From the NCBI RefSeq assembly GCF_018991925.1, contig NW_024753828.1, forward strand, positions 5,539,339 to 5,603,338: a stretch of DNA of 64,000 bases, written 5' to 3'. Position 1 is the first letter of the stretch; each line of letters begins with the position of its first letter. Below, piece by piece: positions 57,776 to 64,000 of this stretch. The notes under the pieces are model-generated. The model did no database searches. It had not been told where the DNA came from and was given only the letters and a program-made list of their open reading frames with translations. Both the position numbers and the translations under genes were made by a program. Origin of the DNA: Homarus americanus (Eukaryota; Arthropoda; Malacostraca; Decapoda; Nephropidae).

Positions 57776-59484
57776 TGACTTCAGAACTTGCCACAAATTT
57801 TTAAGTATATTTCTCACACTAAAGCAATCAACCTTTACTTGTACCTAATGCGTTTGCTTTATGGCAGGAGTAATGTCATTGTTATTGAAAAAAGAAAAGA
57901 AATGCACAGTGTTTTTTAACCTTTGCAGTAACAGTAATGTTGAGGTTTATCACCAGAAATATTAGCTGTTCTTAGAGAAAGATATGACAAAGGTAATCAG
58001 GGAGCCACGCTATATGTCAGGATAATGTACATATTTTACATGAATTGTTGTGGACATTTTTAATCATGTGTCATCAAGTATACTTGTGGTGTGGTGAGTC
58101 TGAGGCTCTCATGATAGGAATATTATAATTTACTGTTGCATGACCTCGGTCTCAAGCACTCAAGTTTTTCATTAACTTATGTACTCGTATGTCGGATGAC
58201 ATTTACAGGGTTGTTGTTCCCACATATGTGTTTGTACATACTGTTCTGTATAGTACTATATTTTATAATACACACATGACAAACATTTCAAGGATCAATT
58301 TAAGGATCATTTTTATACATAAAATTTCCAGATAAATTAACTTAACTTTATAAAAGTCTATACTTTTTGCATTATTTTATGTGCTGTTTAAATAAAGGTA
58401 TCCTCTGGTCCCTGCCCCTTAGTGTCTTGAACAGAAACTTTAATGAACAGCTTCCTTTCTTATTTCATTCATGTAAAACAGACCATGTCGTACAAAGGAG
58501 CAATTTTTGTTTATAAAGATTTGTCAACACTATTGAAGACTGTAAGAAGAATTTTGTTTCGACTGGTTTCTTGTCCTGCAGTGCTACTTCTTATTTTATG
58601 TGCTGACCATTTAAGACCATTCCTTGGAGGTCAGTTCATATAGGGTGGGTCACTTTTATTTCATGGTTGTTTTAAGTGGCAACAAAATGAATCCAAGGTG
58701 CTGAAGATCTCTTGGTTCATTGCATTCCACCCCACTGTATTGTAAATATGATAGGTAGGTAGACTATTTTTATTCAGATATTTACTGCAGATTTTCTTCC
58801 TCCATAATTTGTTTGTTAATATTTGATGACATGCTGAAGGTGTCTGCAAAATGTGAATAAGAAGTATTCTCGGCTTAATGACTGTTACAGGATGATAGTT
58901 TTACCTGAGCACTCAGAAGCATGTTAAAAAAATATCATAACTCATAAACTGCATAGGTTTCATCACAATATAATTTTATCTATGTACATACAGTGTACAT
59001 AGTTTTATATACGTATGCTGTATATATTTTATAAACATAACCCTATTTCATAATTTGGCCTTCAGAACTAAAAGAAAAATGTTAGTTGTGGAATGGGTAG
59101 GAAAGTTTATGGTTTGGTGGGGAAGTGTGACAGGAATGCATGAAGTATTTAGCTTCTCCTTGTGTGGCTTGCTGGTCCAGAGGTTGACTGTTAATCTTTG
59201 TGCTGCATCCTTGTTTTGCCACTAACAGGGTTTTCCATAAGTTTGGACTGAAAAACAGAATTAATGTTTAAAGCCATCTGTAGTGGCAGGAGGTAATTTT
59301 TGAGGTGAAAATGAGAAATTAGGGTTTTGGAAGTGATTGCCATTCATGAGAAAGATGTGCAGCCCGTCCTTAAGGAAAACCCTACACTTGATGGATATTT
59401 CTTCTTTTTGCTATAAAAATGTATTTAATTTGATAATGATGATGATGAAGATGATATTTTAACTGGATTATATACTGATTAATT

Positions 59485-59485
<1 letters not shown>

Positions 59486-59530
<45 letters not shown>
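59486..59530. repeat. CA microsatellite
   Basis: About 22 CA units directly abutting the left end of the MITE at 59531. Confidence 0.95.
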
Positions 59531-59536
<6 letters not shown>

Positions 59537-60423
59537 GGAATCCCAGTTATCCAGCCCCTACGCTGATTGAGAGGTGCCGTATAAAGAGTTTTCCGGTTAG
59601 TTGGAGCTCACTCTTAGGATCCCTCGGTAAATCCTATAATGCACAGTGCTACAGGCTGACCTCGCAAATTTGTGTTTCAGATGAACGGACTTCTTTAACA
59701 CTTATTCCACTGTATATAAATAATATGGGTTAGAAATAAAGAAAATATCAAATAGAAATGTAAAATAGGAAAAATTTAGAACTTGGCTGTGTATGTGTGG
59801 ATAGTGACTGTGTGTGGAGGTGGTGGGCTATAACTACTTTGCCAACTTGCCAGCCCAGCTGCCTCATTTATTGGTACAGTACTGTACTTGTAATGAAACT
59901 ACGAAAGTTGTGGAAAAATCGTTACAATACTTTAATGTGGCTTAGAAGTAAAGAAATCACAAAATAAAATTATAAAACAAGAAAAATGAAGAGCATCGGT
60001 GTGCATATGTGGGAAGTGAATGTGTGTTGAGGCTGTGGGTTACTGGGCTATAACTGCGTGCCTGTTCTTCTTTCCTATGTGATGTCACAGCTTACACACA
60101 GAAAGCGCTGCAGCCACATGTCTGTGAATCAGCCAGTTGACTGCCGGAATTCTGTCGCGTTGCCTAGAGGATGGTTTGGATGTGGAAGGAGCAATTTTTT
60201 GCACACAAAATACATGCTGTTGTATATTGTGATGTGCTAAATTTCGAGTTTATTGTTTATCATAGCAATAAATATGGCAGGTCATCCCCATTGTGTTGCG
60301 ATATTTGAACTTATGATTCTCGCTGATTTTGGAGGAATTTTTATTTGTATTGTTATCTCATTTTAGTGCCAGTTAGTTGATTCTACCGGTTGCTTGGATA
60401 CCGGGTAACTGGGATTCTATTGG
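59531..60423. mobile_element. non-autonomous element of about 890 bp
   Basis: Left GTGGAATCCCAGTTATCC, right the inverse of AATAGAATCCCAGTTACC. The left border is blurred by the CA run. The core holds two direct copies (near 59725 and 59935) of a module also found in the element at 55332. Confidence 0.75.
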
Positions 60424-60864
60424 TATAATATATACGGTATATGTGATAATTTTTGTTGTTGTTAGAACAGTCACAAGTGGCACTGAACATAAATTTTGCA
60501 GAGCAAAAGCAGAATTGAAAGACAGTTCCTATTCACACATAATAGGACTTCCTTTATGAAAGTTAAAAGAGAAAGCGGGTTCCATATGCATGACTGTTCA
60601 TAAGGTACAGTTTGGATACAGCATACTGTATACAAAGCCATTGGTAATGCAAGGAGGCTACTTGCCCAACACTACACTCAACATCCCTAGCTGTAAAGTT
60701 AGGTGTCCATTTGTAGGTGGGTGAAGTGGGAGTGCCCTAGGATTGAACCAGCAACCCTCAGGATAGGAGGTGAGCATGTTATACACTTGGCTGTTACACC
60801 CCACAATGCTAAAGTCATGATGAATAAGATATATTTGATTATAAGTGAAATTTATCTCAGCCAT

Positions 60865-61026
60865 CTCGAGCCGCTTACCCAACATGGCGCGAGATTGCGG
60901 GAGGTTTGAATCCAAAAATGGCGCGGCGCGAGAGGACCGCCAGTCGCTCTCCGCGTAAATGAAGCAGCCCGCTTATGGCAAAGTACCGCGTAAATGACAA
61001 AACGCTTAAATCCAGACTCAACTGTA
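60865..61026. mobile_element. fragment of another TA-type element
   Basis: GC-rich GGCGCGGCGCGAG core and right end GCTTAAATCCAGACTCAACTG then TA, split here as GCTTAAATCC and AGACTCAACTG. The left half is not recognisable. It abuts the MITE at 61027 directly. Confidence 0.5.
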
Positions 61027-61266
61027 CAGTAATATTTCCGTTTGCCGGAATCCCCAAAACCCGGAACTCTCCGATGGTCGGAATTGAAATTCTCTCAAAA
61101 AATCATTCCCAAAACGTGAATTTTTTGGAAAATTCAGGCCTTGCGAACGATTTTCCGAAGGGAACATTTTCCCGGAAAATTGTAAAAAAGTTTTCCTTAT
61201 ACCCAGAAATCTCTTATTCCCAGAAGTGCTCTACACCAATTGTTCCGGCTAACGGAGATATCACTG
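61027..61266. mobile_element. MITE, 240 bp, TA-flanked
   Basis: Left CAGTAATATTTCCGTTTGCC, right the inverse of CAGTGATATCTCCGTTAGCC, both flanked by TA. Many internal TTTTCCGGAA-like palindromic words. Confidence 0.9.
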
Positions 61267-62683
61267 TATATTTATAGTGGGTACAAATTCCAGTAGTGGA
61301 GGGTCTCGGTGGTTCCTGGAACCTAAATCTTAACTTTCTATTATGTAATGTATTCACAATTAGCTGTACTGGTGTGAACTCAATAATTTAGCATTTAAAA
61401 AACTGACACTTTTGAAAGCTGGCTCTCTCTCTTTTTCGGCTTGGTAACCTTTTACTCATGAATCTTTGTACACCAAAGTAACGTACATCTTTCAGTGGTG
61501 TATGGTCTGAGTATGCTTTATCTATACTTTACTGGCTTACTTGTGAAGACCATTGTGTATCATATAGTATAGATGTTATTTGTTATAATTATATAACCAA
61601 ACATTTAGGTAAACTATGCAGGATTATTTTGGTAAAAAAAAACAAAAACTGTTTATAACTTAATTAGAATTGATTTTATAGGCTCTGGTACAAACATTTC
61701 TTACGTTTTTTTTTCATAAAAGAATTAAGTGTATAAATATTTCGTTTATGGATCTTTTGTTGAGACAATCTTGTAGAGAACTGTTTGAGGATCATTATGG
61801 TACCAAATTAATTTTTCTAATAATTAGAACAGATGTTATATAAACGGTTATACACTTTTGTTTTGCTAGCTATGAATATTTTCGCTCATAATTCTTCGAC
61901 ATTTCTACTGCCTACTCAGAGGCAATTGTGGTAGCTCCCTCCTGTATGAACTTCCACCATACTATCCAGATTTTGGTTGTTTTTCTGGGTTGGCGATACA
62001 TGTGTCCAGTGCTGGACCCTAGCACTGTTTAGAAGGAGTTTATTGTATTTCTTTTACCTTTTTTGCACAGTACAGTATAATTTCAGTATTGTGTATACAT
62101 GTAACTAAGAAAAATAATGAAGATACAGTATACCTTCCTGAAATAACAAGCTAAAAAATAACCATATCACCTCACATCTCTGCCTGGTAATGAGAGGACT
62201 AGGGGGATGTGGCTGGTGAAAAATCTAACTTGGCAACAATGCTGCCAGCGATGTTAACGGATGAAAATGAAAATTAAATTATCTGTAAATCTTCATTTCT
62301 ATCAGGTATTCAAAAATGTCAAGTCACAACATAAAGAAAGGATCTAGGAGTATGGTAGGCATGGCGAGGATAAAGGAGCCTACTTTTAGGGTTAGCCTAC
62401 CGTGAGCATGTACTGGGTAGCTGACGTTCACCGTAAATGACCCACGGAAATGCACAAATTTTAACCCCTCAAAAATATATTACGTAACCTGTATATAGTT
62501 TGACCCCCTACTTTTTGCATAAAAATTTGATCATAAATTTAACTATACTCGAGAATATACAGAATGTGGCATCACTGTTAACAGCATCAAAAAGAAAATG
62601 ATGAAAAAAAAAAAAAAATTCATTCTGAAAGTAAAGTTTTCAAAGTATGTAAAGAGAAAATAAGAGGTAAGCGTCTCTACATA

Positions 62684-62972
62684 CAGCTCCTCCCCGACTT
62701 ACGACTATCCGGACATACGACCACCTAAGGCGTACCAAAATTTTGTCAAATTACGTATTTTTGAGTCCCAACGTGAGTGATTGCGCTGTGTAGTGACAAA
62801 ATTTTCGTTTGTAATTCACTTTAAAATGGCTGGGAAGCATAAAAGTGAGAGTTTTGTGGTGCTGAGAAGAAAAAGAGACAGCCATTTTAGATTTTCTATA
62901 TATTATTTAAGCATTTTCGACTTACGACTTGGATTTGGGTCCCTAACCCCGTCGTAAGTCGGGGAGGAGCTG
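62684..62972 (+). mobile_element. Tigger/pogo-derived MITE, 289 bp
   Basis: Left CAGCTCCTCCCCGACTTACG and the matching inverse right end, flanked by TA. From ATG at 62826 the frame reads MAGKHKSESFVVLRRKRDS, which looks like the first residues of a Tigger/jerky-type transposase. It indicates an internal deletion derivative of a Tigger element. Confidence 0.88.
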
Positions 62973-63166
62973 TATACAGTACTGCTCTGTATATCTTATT
63001 AGACAGGTAAATACTTACACAAAATCCAATTACTGTATAGACAGACCCAGAGAGAGTACAGTATATATAGTTACAGTATATAGTATGTTTAGAGTATCGT
63101 GGCTGTTTTGCTGTACAGGAGGCCCCAAAAATTTGCGGATTTTTGTTTTGCTGTCCTCTATTATTC

Positions 63167-63285
63167 TCGGATGACACTCTGGATGTACCCAAGAATGTCT
63201 GTGGGTAGTTTTAAAATTTCCGGCATTTTTGTGGCTGGGACAGGGAGCCATTCTTTCTAGAGACAGTAATTTCCTTTACCTGTAT
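63167..63285. repeat. dispersed repeat, copy 2
   Basis: GGATGACACTCTGGATGTAC ... GAGACAGTAATTTCC matches 18815-18934. It leads directly into the palindrome that starts at 63275. Confidence 0.8.
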
Positions 63286-63603
63286 TGAAAATGTGTGTGT
63301 AGACACACACTTACAAAACACATACAAATTAGTAATATTGGGAAAATTCTCTCACAAATAATCAGAAACAAATTTATTAAAAATGTGACAGTCTACCCTC
63401 AAGTCCATGCTTTGTTACTTATTAACAAAGCGCAGACTTGAGGGTAGATTCACATTTTTAATAAATTTGTTTCTGTTTATTTGTGAGAGAATTTTCCCAA
63501 TGTTATTAATTTGTGTGTGTTCTGTGCGTATGTGTGTGTGTCTACACACACAAACACACACACACACACATACATACATATATACAGTACAATACAGGTA
63601 AAA
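63275..63603. repeat. long palindrome of about 330 bp
   Basis: From TTTACCTGTATTG on the left to CAATACAGGTAAA on the right, with long matching arms (for example GGGAAAATTCTCTCACAAAT and its inverse) and a tip near TTTGTTACTTATTAACAAAG. Arms are interrupted by CA/GT runs of unequal length on the right. Confidence 0.88.
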
Positions 63604-63831
63604 TATATAATTGTCCTAAAGGCAAACACATAAAAGGAATATACATTTCTTTGAACACAAGTAAAAATGTACACCCCCCCCCCAGTCAGCAAATGTTATT
63701 CAAGATTTTTTTTGGGGGGGTGCTGTACAGTTACAGGATATTTTGTATTTTATGTTTATGTGCAGGGTATATCTTTTGCAGAGTAGGGAAGCCTTTTTTA
63801 TATGAGTTTATCTATCCTGGGTTTGGTGTTA

Positions 63832-63885
63832 GTACAGTACGGTACGGTACGGTACAGTACAGTACTGTACTGTACTGTACTGTAC
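63832..63885. repeat. GTAC-based tandem pentamers forming a hairpin
   Basis: About five units of GTACG/GTACA followed by four units of TGTAC that are their inverse; the whole can fold back on itself. Confidence 0.85.
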
Positions 63886-64000
63886 CCAGAGAAAAACCTG
63901 TGATAATAATTAGGGTCACACTGAACAACACCTTTTTTACATTTATGACCTGGGATAGAACCCAGGTTGCAGTGGTGAGAGGGGCAAGCTGCTGCTGCTG

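Larger units (their letters stand above)
56620..64000 (+). other. RhoGAPp190: p190 intron 18, open to the window end
   Basis: No further p190 exon was recognisable in 7.4 kb. The stretch contains the LINE and MITE copies listed separately. 57850-59480 and 61270-62680 have no supported feature. Confidence 0.7.

Noticed and set aside
57211..57817. Minus-strand frames of 122 and 71 residues
   Set aside because: Antisense shadows of the RTE-like fragment, which reads as a reverse transcriptase on the + strand.
60975..61277. 100-residue open frame
   Set aside because: It spans the junction of two MITEs and contains terminal inverted repeats; not a gene.

Overview
The window is a stretch of eukaryotic nuclear DNA, most likely from an arthropod and probably a decapod crustacean. 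It has long AT-rich introns with GT-AG boundaries, very dense microsatellites and minisatellites, many short DNA transposons flanked by TA, and several decayed non-LTR retrotransposons. The species call is an inference from texture and from the single protein-coding gene; nothing here fixes the species.

The one gene I can identify is the ortholog of p190 RhoGAP (RhoGAPp190 in flies; ARHGAP35/ARHGAP5 in vertebrates), on the + strand. Eighteen coding exons (9568 to 56619) encode about 1068 residues in a consistent chain of splice phases: an N-terminal Ras-like GTPase fold, four FF domains, two degenerate pseudoGTPase folds, and the start of the proline-rich, acidic, tyrosine-containing linker. 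The C-terminal RhoGAP domain must lie beyond 64000. The only plausible initiator ATG (9568) is one base out of frame with the P-loop, so the start is either a one-base sequence error or needs another explanation.

Layout: 1 to 7250 is a GC-, purine- and pyrimidine-biased block packed with tandem repeats, including an array of 17 perfect CRE palindromes at 1970 to 2477. From 7250 to 8988 there is AT-rich unassigned sequence. From 8989 to 9727 lies a probable 5' UTR joined to the first coding exon. The rest, 9728 to 64000, is p190 gene body, with the exons clustered at 21-26 kb, 38-39 kb and 43-57 kb.

The introns carry a mobile-element collection: a decayed hAT-type (ZMYM1-like) transposase, jockey/CR1-like and RTE-like LINE fragments, a hAT MITE nested in a LINE with a perfect 8-bp target duplication, a TTAA-flanked piggyBac-like element, Tigger/pogo remnants, a long-arm foldback element, and at least seven TA-flanked MITEs. 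A minus-strand frameshifted coding remnant (47360-47817) and two or three unrecognised open reading frames inside introns are the least explained pieces. The palindromic word TACAGTACTGTA and its variants pervade the gene body but are nearly absent from the first 7 kb.
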